Numbered from the stretch's first letter, positions 16,217 through 24,822 are shown. The stretch is 64,000 bases of DNA from CATQHL01 sp965204655 (GCA_965204655.1 OZ241998.1:930001-994000), one strand, 5' to 3'. Notes: generated by a model from the sequence alone, not told the origin. Translations and numbers: made by a program.

Positions 16217-17011
16217 TCAAACCTCCTTAAGAACAACCGAGGGTTTCTTTGACGCTGGGGGCGCGCCGCTGCGTCCGCCCCTAGCAGCCGTGCGGAGACT
16301 CTCACGGAGTCCCTCGCTCACCTGAGAGCCCAGCAGCCTGTCGACCTGAGCCCAGACCGGATCTACCTCCGGGCTGAAGATGGCCGCCCGATTGCGTCGA
16401 TCCCGTGCATCCAGGTAATCCAGTCCGATCCCTTCCAGAGCCTCAGCCGGAATACCCCTTCTCACCAACCCGATCCAGTGATCCCGGTACGCGGCCACCG
16501 TCGGGCCGATGGCGGAGAACCCGCCCTCATCGGCTCTGTGCGCCAGCATCCAGGAGGACATCAACTGCCACTGCCTAGGCGACAGATGTGCAGGGGTGAG
16601 CCCTTCTATGTCGGCGACGGCGGAGTACGCCTCGGTCAGGGGCAGGTAGGCGTGATTCAGATAAGCGAGGTTTGCTCCGGGATCGACCCTGGGAATGAGG
16701 TCGAGGTGAAAGGCGTAGTGATCTCCGGCCAGCACCGAATCCAGCGTGAAGTGAGGCACGGCGCTCTCAGGCCGGGTGAAAGCAAAGATCATGTGGCTGT
16801 CCAATCTGAACGCCTCCACGGTCATCCCCACGTTCACCAACTCAACGTCGTCACCCGTCAGCACCCTGTGAAAACCCACCACCGAGTCATCCATGGCGCT
16901 CAGCAACTCAGAGCGGTGTGTTTCCTTTAGATCAAGAGCCTCCACGATCCCGGCGATGGTCTCCTCGGCCAGCGCCCTAGTGAGGCTCGGGCACATCTCA
17001 GGACTTCCCAT
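16217..17011 (-). CDS. RCCR/ferredoxin-dependent bilin reductase-fold protein (paralogue 1)
   Basis: The 264-residue protein has SAVPHFTLDSV followed by FHLDLIPRVDP, matching the PHF...LDL.PR.D signature of red chlorophyll catabolite reductase. It has a C-terminal RDRRNRAAIF segment and a Leu/Val-rich last helix, in the same places as in the paralogue at 18240. It is more diverged than that copy. The start overlaps the end of the Rieske gene by 14 nt; ATG 16996 is an alternative start. Known family members reduce linear tetrapyrroles with ferredoxin electrons. Its product might act after the neighbouring oxygenase. Confidence 0.6.
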   Translation of the reverse strand: MGSPEMCPSLTRALAEETIAGIVEALDLKETHRSELLSAMDDSVVGFHRVLTGDDVELVNVGMTVEAFRLDSHMIFAFTRPESAVPHFTLDSVLAGDHYAFHLDLIPRVDPGANLAYLNHAYLPLTEAYSAVADIEGLTPAHLSPRQWQLMSSWMLAHRADEGGFSAIGPTVAAYRDHWIGLVRRGIPAEALEGIGLDYLDARDRRNRAAIFSPEVDPVWAQVDRLLGSQVSEGLRESLRTAARGGRSGAPPASKKPSVVLKEV

Positions 17012-18173
17012 TCCCGTTGGCGGAACCAGCTGTGCTCACCGCTGAGAACACCCAGGCGTTTGCCATCTCGGGCTCGGCTGAACGTGCGGGTGAGGGTATC
17101 ACGGCAGCCCTCCGAGCCGATTCTTCGTCCGTTGGCACATCTAGCCCCAACCCTGCGTCTAGGCATTCCTGGCGCCACCGACGGTAAGCCAGCTGCACCG
17201 CGTCGGAGCGCACGTGAAGTTCCGCCGACAAATCAAAGGGCAGCAACTCCGGACGCTGAGATTCCACAGTGGCTTGGTCTTCGCGGAAAATTTTCAACGT
17301 GCGTTTGACGGAGTCCCGGTCGGCCCAGCCTCCCGTGAAAAAGTTTCGCAGCATGTGGAATTTGGAGATGGTGCGGTGTTCGTCAATCGGCACGACCGCG
17401 GCGTATATGCGCATCTCCCCCAGCGGAGGGCGGACGACAAGCATTGAAACGTTGGGGGGGTAGAAGCCGGTGGTCGTACGCACCGGCGGGCGCGTCTCCT
17501 TGCTTTTATAGATCCTTGCCCAGATTCCCTTGGGCGCAGGCGGATCCAGGTCCACGGTCGCCGTTACGGAGACCAGATGACCGCCCTGGACGGAGCGCTC
17601 CAACTCGTAGTCGGCGATTTCGGGCTTTTCCGGGTTCCCGAACGAACCAGAGTGCACGAAAGGAGTGTGGGCGATGTCCACGGCGTTCTCCAGCACCCGG
17701 TCGTAGTTGGCCTGCCACTCAAACGTCCCAAGAACCGACCGGTAACCCTGCTTCTTGACCTCGGGTGCGTCCTCCAAGTCGTAGAGTTCAGGTACCGGTG
17801 GGCGTTCGGCGGGAGGAGCATCCCCGAGGAACACCCAGACGAAGCCGTAACGCTCCAGGCAAGGGTATGTGTCTACTCGAGCCTTGCGAGGAATGGTCGC
17901 ATCCGCTCGGTTGGCCGGGATCCTTGAGCAAACCCCCTCCTTGTCGTACCGCCAGCCGTGGTAGGGGCACTCCAAGCAGTCCCCCACAACCCGCCCGCCA
18001 GAAAGCGAGCCACCGCGATGGACGCACAAATCGGAATGAGCGTGCACCGCGCCGTCGGAGGTTCTGAACAGGGCGAGGTCGTGGCCGTGCACCGGAACTT
18101 TCACCGGTTGAGCACCCACGGCGCTGCCGAATTCCACGGCATACCACTGGTTTTTGATCAGCACAGGCCTCAT
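16998..18173 (-). CDS. Rieske non-haem iron oxygenase, pheophorbide a oxygenase/VanA-like
   Basis: This 391-residue oxygenase has a complete Rieske site, CVH (Cys50, His52) and CPYH (Cys69, His72) separated by 16 residues, within LECPYHGWRYD. The mononuclear iron site is ENAVDIAHTPFVH (Asp166, His169, His174). The order and wording of motifs, including RIPANRA and ERYGFVWVFLGD, place it in the PaO/CAO/Tic55/VanA group. The C-terminal CxxC of plant PaO is absent and no membrane helix is evident. PaO opens the chlorin ring to a linear red catabolite, which RCCR then reduces; an RCCR-type gene sits on each side here. No dedicated reductase or ferredoxin gene is present nearby. Confidence 0.85.
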   Translation of the reverse strand: MRPVLIKNQWYAVEFGSAVGAQPVKVPVHGHDLALFRTSDGAVHAHSDLCVHRGGSLSGGRVVGDCLECPYHGWRYDKEGVCSRIPANRADATIPRKARVDTYPCLERYGFVWVFLGDAPPAERPPVPELYDLEDAPEVKKQGYRSVLGTFEWQANYDRVLENAVDIAHTPFVHSGSFGNPEKPEIADYELERSVQGGHLVSVTATVDLDPPAPKGIWARIYKSKETRPPVRTTTGFYPPNVSMLVVRPPLGEMRIYAAVVPIDEHRTISKFHMLRNFFTGGWADRDSVKRTLKIFREDQATVESQRPELLPFDLSAELHVRSDAVQLAYRRWRQECLDAGLGLDVPTDEESARRAAVIPSPARSAEPEMANAWVFSAVSTAGSANGNGKS

Positions 18174-18239
18174 CCTAGTGCAGCCCTGCAGCCGTTTAGC
18201 CAGCGGCGTCCTGGCTGTCTCAACCGAGACTGACCGGGA

Positions 18240-19043
18240 CTAAGTCGGACGTTGCGAAACCCTGTCTCCGCCCCAAAGCGCCCTCACGAGCCGCCCGGTC
18301 ATCTTTTCGCCAAAGAAACGGACGCTCATCACGTTGGCCGGGTCTCGCTCGGCGATATTGCGTCTTCTCGCCAGGTCGTCTGCTGCCAACTTCTCACGAA
18401 GTTCTGCGGGAACTGGCTCAGCCGTTTCCACGAAACGAAGCCACCTATCTAGACGTTCGTGCGCAAAATCTCGCACTTGCTGAATCCTCTCTAAAGTCGC
18501 TTCAGTAGTAAAACAGAGCGCCACTTCAGAAAGGGCTTGGCGCACATAGAGAGCCTTGGAGGTGAACGGAATCAGCCCTTCGTCGGCCCGGGCAGCCAGG
18601 AACTGCTCGTTGAGGGGGGCAAAGTACCTATCCAGGGAGTCCGTGTCCAGCATGAGGTCGGAGCGAGGGTTGTAGTCAACGTAAAACCACATGTCTGGAA
18701 GGGTTCCGCAGGCAAACCCAAAGTGGGGAACGTTGATATGAGGCCCCAACCAGACGGTGACGTGCATGTTTGTAAACCCCAGAGGCGGGTTGCCGATCCA
18801 ACTATGCACCAGCCAATCAATCTCCTCCCCGGAGTAGGCCGCTAAACGCCCGGCCGGATACTCGGCTTCACCGCGATACGACTCCAGATTTTCGGTACTC
18901 GGGTCGCGTGTCAACTCAAACCTGTCCTCCAACTTGACCATGAGTTCCTCACTCACCGCCCAGAGCCGCCTGAACGTATCCGAGGCGTCCCTGACGCCCC
19001 TGCGGTCGAATATCTCTTCAACACCTTCAAGGGTTTCCCGCAT
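18240..19043 (-). CDS. Red chlorophyll catabolite reductase-like protein (paralogue 2)
   Basis: The 267-residue protein aligns by eye with plant RCCR (ACD2) along its length. Landmarks are HSWIGNPPLG, INVPHFGFACG, FYVDYNPRSDL, SKALYVRQALSEVA and the C-terminal RRRNIAERDPANVM then FFGEKMTGRLVRAL; plant RCCR has corresponding SPSLFVRSAFS and RMFGEEVSSRVV stretches. RCCR reduces the linear red catabolite produced by PaO, using reduced ferredoxin. It is first gene of the reverse-strand operon that continues with the Rieske oxygenase. The comparison is from memory, not a search; family membership is likely, substrate uncertain. Confidence 0.75.
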   Translation of the reverse strand: MRETLEGVEEIFDRRGVRDASDTFRRLWAVSEELMVKLEDRFELTRDPSTENLESYRGEAEYPAGRLAAYSGEEIDWLVHSWIGNPPLGFTNMHVTVWLGPHINVPHFGFACGTLPDMWFYVDYNPRSDLMLDTDSLDRYFAPLNEQFLAARADEGLIPFTSKALYVRQALSEVALCFTTEATLERIQQVRDFAHERLDRWLRFVETAEPVPAELREKLAADDLARRRNIAERDPANVMSVRFFGEKMTGRLVRALWGGDRVSQRPT

Positions 19044-19111
19044 CTAACTACCCTTCTCGAGCGATTGCGCCCCGGAGAACTTCGCTCTCAATCTGACGTG
19101 TGGCCTGCTCA

Positions 19112-19128
19112 GCGGAACGGCGTTCCGC
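19112..19128. promoter_or_regulatory. Palindrome GCGGAAC-GGC-GTTCCGC, candidate operator
   Basis: A perfect 7-bp inverted repeat with 3-bp spacer lies in the divergent gap between the RCCR-like and CitE-like genes. It repeats the core CGGAAC-N3-GTTCCG found at 219-233, so both promoters may answer to the same regulator. Confidence 0.5.
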
Positions 19129-19149
19129 AATTAAAGTGCATCCTACGGA

Positions 19150-20016
19150 ATGACGCCGCGCAGTTACTTATACGTCCCAGGAAACCGACCAGACCGCTTC
19201 GCAAGCGCCACGGGGAGCGGGGCGGAAGCCGTGATCGTTGACCTTGAAGACTCCGTGAGCGCCGACGCAAAAGCATTTGCCCGCAGCGCAGCGGCTGATT
19301 ACCTCGCCGAAGCGCCGGAGGTGCCCGTCTGGGTCCGGGTCAACAACACCCTTGAGTTCTTCGCCGCAGATCTAGACATGGTTCTGCAGTCCAAGGCAGC
19401 AGGCGCAGTCATACCCAAAGCCACCCCCGAAACGTGCGACGCCTGCCCGGTGAGGGTGCTGGCTCTCATTGAGACCGCAGAGGGAGTGGCCGCCGCTGCC
19501 GAGATGGCCGGAGTCAACGTCGTGGACTACCTGTGCCTAGGCGAGGTCGACCTTTGCGCCGAACTAGACATCGTTCCTTCCCCCGACGCTCGAGAGCTGT
19601 GGGCCATCCGAAGCAGCGTGGTGCTCGCCTCGGCGGCGGCGGGTCTCAAGCCGCCCGTCGGGGGGGTGTTCACCGACCTCGGCGACGAAGCCGGTCTGAT
19701 CCGCACGAGCGAGCAACTCCGAAGACAGGGATTCGGCGGGCGCACTCTCATCCACCCCCGCCAGGTGGACGCCGTCCACGCAGCCTTCACCCCAAGCCCA
19801 GAAGAGGTCGAATTTGCCCGCAGGGTGATAAGGGCGCACGAAGACGCGGGAGGCGGCGCTGCGGTGCTGGACGGACGCTTCGTCGACCCCGCCGTAGTCC
19901 GCAAGGCCCAAAGGGTGTTAGACCGCCAAGATCCGACGATTGGTCGCCCCGTTGAGCGGGACAACAGCCCAGAGGGGGCAACCAACCAGAACGACGCGCC
20001 CCCCAGCACCGGATGA
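19150..20016 (+). CDS. HpcH/HpaI aldolase / CitE-like lyase
   Basis: The 288-residue protein opens with RSYLYVPGNRPDRF, the CitE-type signature, then VIVDLEDSV (metal-binding acidic residues), VIPKAT and ALIETAEGV on successive barrel strands. Family members cleave or hydrolyse beta-hydroxyacyl-CoA or 2-keto-hydroxy acids (citryl-CoA, malyl-CoA, citramalyl-CoA). The C-terminal 25 residues are polar and probably disordered. There is no strong ribosome site before ATG 19150. It is divergent from the RCCR-like operon and convergent with the nitrilase gene, so it may be monocistronic. Confidence 0.8.
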   Translation: MTPRSYLYVPGNRPDRFASATGSGAEAVIVDLEDSVSADAKAFARSAAADYLAEAPEVPVWVRVNNTLEFFAADLDMVLQSKAAGAVIPKATPETCDACPVRVLALIETAEGVAAAAEMAGVNVVDYLCLGEVDLCAELDIVPSPDARELWAIRSSVVLASAAAGLKPPVGGVFTDLGDEAGLIRTSEQLRRQGFGGRTLIHPRQVDAVHAAFTPSPEEVEFARRVIRAHEDAGGGAAVLDGRFVDPAVVRKAQRVLDRQDPTIGRPVERDNSPEGATNQNDAPPSTG

Positions 20017-20060
20017 GCGCTACCCGCCTCCCCCACGCCTCAAGACGATGCACCCAACCG

Positions 20061-21629
20061 CTATGCACCCAACCGGGATGCGACCGCCAAGGGGCGGCCA
20101 CGCACCAGGTCAGTACCCTTTGAGACTTCCCGCTGGTTCGCCCGCCTTGGGTAGATCTTGTCTAGCAGGTAACTCTCGCCTGCTTTCAGCAGCCTGATAT
20201 CGGGCTTGTTGATCGTGCCGTCAAAAGGCTCCCTGCGCCGAGTCGACCACAGAGAATCGGCGGGCGGGTTGATCAACGCGCACCCCTGCACCGGCCCGGG
20301 CGGCGACGCCGCTACGACGCATATCCGGTTCTCAGCCGCACGTTCCACAAGCAAAAGCGACACGTCGGCAGCCTCCGTCGGGCGATGGCACACCGCCAGA
20401 ACCGACACTCCGGCGACCGCTGCCAACCTGCCAACCTCCGGCAGGCGGACATCGTCGCCCACCGCCAGAGCCAGCCGCCCCCAAGGGAAATCAAACGTAG
20501 CCACCTCAGTGCCCGCGCCCCTAGCCCAAGGCAGCCTTTCGGCGTAGTGCAGCTGAGGCTGCCTCAATTTGACGCCCTCGGCGTCCACCGCTAAACCAAG
20601 GTGAACACCGCCTTCGCGCTTGGTGGTTACGAAAACCACGCCAGCAGGCAGGTGCGAAGGAATTCCGGAGAGTTCCGGAGCCACGACCAGCACCGGGCCT
20701 TCGGCAAGAACTGATTCGGCGCCAGCGGCGTCGGGCAGGGAGGCCGCCAAGCATTCCTCAAATCCTTCGGGGGGGTCTTCGCAGGAAGACGACGCCAGCG
20801 GAGCGTAGAGAGCAGGTCTCCGAACCGGGTGCGGGTTGGCCGAGCGCACCCTCTCGGCGTCTGCGAGGTCGATCTCAGCGCTCACCACGCAGCGTCCCGT
20901 CCGGGGTGCTCTTGCAATTACGCTGCCGTCCGGCCCCACGATCTGACTCTCCCCTGCGCCTTGCAGCGCTTGGGGGGGAACACCCAATCCAGCGCTGATG
21001 GCCTCCAGTCGATGGGCAGGCACCAAGTAACCCACTTTGTTGGCGGCCACCACGAAAACCTGATTTTCCGCAGCCCGAACGGGAACGTGGAGCAAAGCCT
21101 CGTCGCGGGCGAAGGAGTTGAGGCTGTTGGTCAGAAGCCTCGCCCCGCCCAGGGCAAGCGCCCGCGGCACCTCGCAAGTCACCCCGTCCATGCAGGAGTA
21201 CATGCCGATCCGACCGAAAGGAGTCTCCACCACTGCACCCGCCCGACCCGCTCTCAAGTAGGCTCGTTCGTTGCCCATGAGCATCTGCTTGTCCGACTCT
21301 GCGACAACCCCGCCCTTCGGATCCAGCAGCAGGTTGCTGACCGTGACCCCGTCCTCCCGACGCAGCGAGACCGTGACCACCAAGTACATGCCGTACTCAC
21401 GCGCCCGCTCTCCGCAAGCCTTCACGAACTCCCCGTCGATCTCAACGGCGGCCTCCCAGCAATGCTCGGCGCTGTCGTAGACAGACAGGTGGTTGCAGAA
21501 CTCCGGCAGCACCAGAATCTCAGCGCCCGCCTCACCTCCCTCCCTGATCATCTCCAGGCAGACAGCTAGGTTTTCTCCGACGTCGTCCGTCGTGGAGAAC
21601 TGCGCCGCAGCGACCTTCAACTCCCCCAC
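20061..21629 (-). CDS. Tandem-domain nitrilase superfamily (carbon-nitrogen hydrolase) protein
   Basis: The 522-residue product is read from GTG 21629, which has GGGGAG suitably upstream; TTG 21644 is the longest frame. The N-terminal domain, about 1-265, carries the full triad: Glu43 in LPEF, Lys114 in DKQML and Cys146 in YSCMDG. Residues 300-470 look like a second nitrilase fold (VVAPEL, YAERLPWA, AVGDDVRLPE), but the Cys position is Gly/Asp and the Lys is not conserved, so it should be inactive. It would hydrolyse an amide, carbamoyl or nitrile group. The adjacent IclR gene and the hydantoinase operon suggest nitrogen-compound catabolism. Confidence 0.8.
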   Translation of the reverse strand: MGELKVAAAQFSTTDDVGENLAVCLEMIREGGEAGAEILVLPEFCNHLSVYDSAEHCWEAAVEIDGEFVKACGERAREYGMYLVVTVSLRREDGVTVSNLLLDPKGGVVAESDKQMLMGNERAYLRAGRAGAVVETPFGRIGMYSCMDGVTCEVPRALALGGARLLTNSLNSFARDEALLHVPVRAAENQVFVVAANKVGYLVPAHRLEAISAGLGVPPQALQGAGESQIVGPDGSVIARAPRTGRCVVSAEIDLADAERVRSANPHPVRRPALYAPLASSSCEDPPEGFEECLAASLPDAAGAESVLAEGPVLVVAPELSGIPSHLPAGVVFVTTKREGGVHLGLAVDAEGVKLRQPQLHYAERLPWARGAGTEVATFDFPWGRLALAVGDDVRLPEVGRLAAVAGVSVLAVCHRPTEAADVSLLLVERAAENRICVVAASPPGPVQGCALINPPADSLWSTRRREPFDGTINKPDIRLLKAGESYLLDKIYPRRANQREVSKGTDLVRGRPLAVASRLGA

Positions 21630-21712
21630 ACCGTCTCCCCTCAAGCAGCCAACATCAGCCGCCGCAAGAGCCCTCTAATCGTCTGGGCGCGGGCTTGGAC
21701 AACTCAGACACG

Positions 21713-22516
21713 TCAATCCAGCGGCGCACCCAGTTTGAGCGAAAGCGCCCGAGTAACCGAGACCAACTCAGCCGCCGCCGCAGCCGTTTCCGCCTTGAAA
21801 CGACCCAGAGGCCCGCAAACGCTCAGGACAGCCGCCGGCTGCAGAGACTCGTCCAACAGGGGGGCGGCAACGGACGCAGCCCCGGGCTGACGCTCCTCCG
21901 CCGACACCGCAAAACCCTGCTCCCTTACCAGACCCAGTTCTCTATCGAGTTCTTCTGCGTCCACGATGGTAGAAGAGGTAAGCGGCTCCAGCGGCGAAGC
22001 CAGGATTCGGCGGCGTTCCTCCTCGGGCAGCCAAGCCAAGAAAGCCTTGGAGGAAGCCCCGGCGTGCAGCGGGAAAGAAGAGCCGACCTGTACCGTCATC
22101 CTCACTTCACGATTGGGCATGAGTTGGTCTACATAGACGCGTCGTCCGTCGGCCAGGATAGAAAGCGTGGCCGTTTCCTGCGTGGCCTCCACCAGTTCGC
22201 GCATTGCGTCAAGAGCCAGGGATCGGACATCCAGACAGGAACGGTAGGCGGCAGCCAGTTCCAGCACTGACGGCCCGAGGTGGTAGCGCTTAGTCTTGAC
22301 GTCCAGAACGACTAGGCCGTGCTTTCTCAGCGAAGTAAGAATGCGATGTACCACGGCTTTGGACATAGCGAGTTGCGAGGCAATGTCGGTCACCCCTCTG
22401 GGAGCACCGGAGCGAGCCAAGGTGAACATCACATCAGCCGCCCGATCAATTGAACTCACGCCTCGCCCGTAGGCCGATCTTTCCGCCTCCGCGCCCGACG
22501 CCGCCGACGCCGCCAT
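21713..22516 (-). CDS. IclR family transcriptional regulator
   Basis: The 267-residue protein starts at ATG 22516, preceded by AAGGAGG at 7 nt; a longer open frame upstream has no ribosome site. Residues about 20-75 form the winged helix-turn-helix (SSIDRAADVMFTLARSG, VTDIASQLAMSKAVVHRIL). The rest is the IclR effector domain, with VDQLMPNREVRMTVQVGS and HAGASSKAFLAWL. IclR proteins sense small organic acids and control adjacent catabolic operons. The gene is divergent from the CoA-transferase/hydantoinase operon, which is its most likely target, with itself and perhaps the nitrilase gene downstream. Confidence 0.9.
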   Translation of the reverse strand: MAASAASGAEAERSAYGRGVSSIDRAADVMFTLARSGAPRGVTDIASQLAMSKAVVHRILTSLRKHGLVVLDVKTKRYHLGPSVLELAAAYRSCLDVRSLALDAMRELVEATQETATLSILADGRRVYVDQLMPNREVRMTVQVGSSFPLHAGASSKAFLAWLPEEERRRILASPLEPLTSSTIVDAEELDRELGLVREQGFAVSAEERQPGAASVAAPLLDESLQPAAVLSVCGPLGRFKAETAAAAAELVSVTRALSLKLGAPLD

Positions 22517-22687
22517 GGAGTTCCTCCTTGTATCTGGCACTATCTCTGGCTCACCCCCTCTGAGCACCAACGGCAAGCCCGTCCTCCCCGCTTTCGGGAA
22601 ACGCAGACCTTCGCACAAACGACCCCGGCGGGGACTTCGTGAACCATTCTCCCTTCATACCCGTTCTACGGGCATCGGTTGCCGGTC

Positions 22688-22717
22688 GTTCCGCTCACAG
22701 GAACAACGTTTTACAAT
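22688..22717 (+). promoter_or_regulatory. Candidate leaderless promoter with GTTCC-7-GGAAC inverted repeat
   Basis: TACAAT at 22712-22717 lies 6 nt before GTG 22724, the right distance for transcription to begin at the start codon, and no ribosome binding site is present. An inverted repeat GTTCC-gctcaca-GGAAC (22688-22704) occupies the -35/spacer region. That position fits an operator for the divergent IclR regulator. Confidence 0.5.
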
Positions 22718-22723
22718 TATGCC

Positions 22724-23932
22724 GTGGATTCGCACGACAGGGAAGGACCGCTTAGAGACCTTCGCATCCTCGACTGCTCCACCGTTCTGGCAGGGCCGCT
22801 CGCCTGCCAAGTGCTAGCCGACTTCGGCGCCGACGTAATCAAGATCGAACACCCCACGCGCGGCGACAGCATGCGCGGCCACGGCCAGCAGGTCAACGGA
22901 CAAGGTCTGTGGTGGAAGATCGTCTCCCGCAACAAGCGCTGCATCGGTCTGGATCTCCACGACCCTGAGGCGGCAGAGGTCTTCAAACGCCTCGCCTCCT
23001 CCTCCGATGTCGTGCTTGAGAACTTCCGACCCAACACTTTGGAGCGCTGGGGGTTGGGCTGGGAACAACTCAGGAAGATCAACCCCGGCCTAGTCCTGTG
23101 CCGAGTGACTGGTTTCGGACAGGACGGCCCCTATTCCGACCGCCCGGCCTTCGGCACGCTCCTGGAAGCCATGAGCGGGTTCGCCTACATGACCGGCGAC
23201 GCCGAAGGGCCGCCCACCCTGCCTCCATTCGGGCTGGCCGACAGCATCGCAGGCATCACCGCCGTGGGGGCGGTTCTCATGGCCCTCCGCCACCGAGACG
23301 CCGGCGGAGGCGGGCAGGTCATTGATCTGAGCATCCTGGAGCCAATCACTGCTGCCCTGGGTCCTCACATCGCGGTGTTCAACCAACTCGGCCAAATCGC
23401 CCGCAGGCAGGGCAACCGCTCCATCAACAACGCCCCACGCAACATCTACAAGACAAAGGACGGCGCCTGGGTAGCGGTGTCGACCAGCTCGGAATCGGTG
23501 GCAGAACGGGCTCTCAGGCTCATCGGACACCCCGAAGTCACCGCAGAGCCTTGGTTTGCAACAGGCGCAGGACGTGCGGCTCACGCCGATGAACTCGACG
23601 AGATGATGTCGGCCTGGATCGGGGCGCGCACCGCCGAAGAGGTAATCGCCGCTTTCGCCGCCGCCGAAGTGGCCTTGGCGCCCGTCTACGACGTGGCCGA
23701 CTACGTATCCGACCCTCAGGTCATCCATCGCCGCTCCGTGATCTCAGTACCCGACGAAGACCTTGGATCGCTGAGCATGCAAAACGTGTTGTTCCGCCTT
23801 TCGGAGACTCCAGGACGTATCAGGCACACGGGCAGACAACTCGGCGCCGATACCGACGAAATCCTGGGGAACGAATTGGGACTGAGCCCCCAGTCCATCG
23901 CCGAAATGCGCGCCCGCAAGGCCGCCGCATGA
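22724..23932 (+). CDS. Class III (CaiB/BaiF) CoA-transferase
   Basis: From GTG 22724 the protein has 402 residues. The open frame extends to TTG 22679, but that would start upstream of the promoter. CaiB/BaiF landmarks are LRDLRILDCSTVLAGPLA, LADFGADVIKIEHP, and GLADSIAG containing the probable catalytic Asp. Residues near 245-260 (NRSINNAPRNIYKTKDG) match the family's substrate loop. It is the first gene of an operon in which each gene overlaps the next by 4 nt. It likely activates the organic acid freed by the downstream hydrolases. Confidence 0.85.
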   Translation: MDSHDREGPLRDLRILDCSTVLAGPLACQVLADFGADVIKIEHPTRGDSMRGHGQQVNGQGLWWKIVSRNKRCIGLDLHDPEAAEVFKRLASSSDVVLENFRPNTLERWGLGWEQLRKINPGLVLCRVTGFGQDGPYSDRPAFGTLLEAMSGFAYMTGDAEGPPTLPPFGLADSIAGITAVGAVLMALRHRDAGGGGQVIDLSILEPITAALGPHIAVFNQLGQIARRQGNRSINNAPRNIYKTKDGAWVAVSTSSESVAERALRLIGHPEVTAEPWFATGAGRAAHADELDEMMSAWIGARTAEEVIAAFAAAEVALAPVYDVADYVSDPQVIHRRSVISVPDEDLGSLSMQNVLFRLSETPGRIRHTGRQLGADTDEILGNELGLSPQSIAEMRARKAAA

Positions 23933-24822
23933 AATCTGACGAACCCCGCAAGCCCAACAAACCCGGCAAACCCCTCTCGGCTCAAGAACGCCTACTCAAC
24001 CTGATGGCCTCCGCAAAGGTCTTCGACCTGGGCAGGCCTCTGCTGAACGGAATGTCCCAGTCGCCAAACCACCCGGCGTTCAGACACTGCCTAGACCGCC
24101 GCCACGGAGACCGAATCCGCGCCGACGGAGGATCAGCCGCCGCCGACCTGATCACCCTGGGCTGCCACGTCGGAACCCACGTGGACGCCCTAGCCCACGT
24201 AAGCCAGGACGGTCGTCTGTATTCCGGTATTGACGCCCACGAGGCCCAGTCGGGCGGTCGTTTTGAGGCGCTGGGGATTCACGAACTCCCCCCTTACCTG
24301 GGGCGGGGCGTGCTGCTGGACATACCCGCCCTTCTCAAAGTGGACTGCTGCCCCGCCGGCTACGAAATCTCCGACGCCGACCTGCGGGCGGCCGCCTCCA
24401 ATCAGGAAACTCCCCTGAGCGAGGGCTGCGCCGTTCTGATACGCACTGGCTGGGGGGCGCACTTCGCTGAGCCCGAACGCTTCGTAGGCATCCGCACGGG
24501 CGTGCCCGGCGTAGGCGAGGCTGGAGCGCGCTGGCTGGTTTCGCAGGGAATGAGACTGGCCGGAAGCGACACGCTTGCTTTTGAAGTTCTCCCCCCGGGC
24601 GGCGGACACTCCCTCCTGCCCGTACACCGAGTGCTGCTAGTGGAGTCCGGCGTCAACATCATAGAAACGCTGGATCTTGAAAAGCTCAGCGCCTCGGGCA
24701 TCCGTGAATTCGTGTTCGTGCTGGCTCACCTCAACATCGTCGGGGCCACGGGCGCTCCGGCCAGACCGCTGGCGGTCGCAGTAGAAGAAGGTGCTAGCGA
24801 AGAGGGGGCGAGCGGCGCATGA
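23929..24822 (+). CDS. Cyclase/kynurenine formamidase-like metal hydrolase
   Basis: The 297-residue protein carries the cyclase-family metal motif HVGTHVDALAHV (HxGTHxDxxxH) near residue 85. It also has GRGVLLDIPALL, VLIRTGWG and a C-terminal FVLAHLNIVGATGAPARPL block. The family hydrolyses N-formyl or cyclic amides using a binuclear metal site. It overlaps its neighbours by ATGA on both sides. A degraded copy of the C-terminal block exists at 57023-57133 on the far side of the accessory island. Confidence 0.85.
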   Translation: MKSDEPRKPNKPGKPLSAQERLLNLMASAKVFDLGRPLLNGMSQSPNHPAFRHCLDRRHGDRIRADGGSAAADLITLGCHVGTHVDALAHVSQDGRLYSGIDAHEAQSGGRFEALGIHELPPYLGRGVLLDIPALLKVDCCPAGYEISDADLRAAASNQETPLSEGCAVLIRTGWGAHFAEPERFVGIRTGVPGVGEAGARWLVSQGMRLAGSDTLAFEVLPPGGGHSLLPVHRVLLVESGVNIIETLDLEKLSASGIREFVFVLAHLNIVGATGAPARPLAVAVEEGASEEGASGA

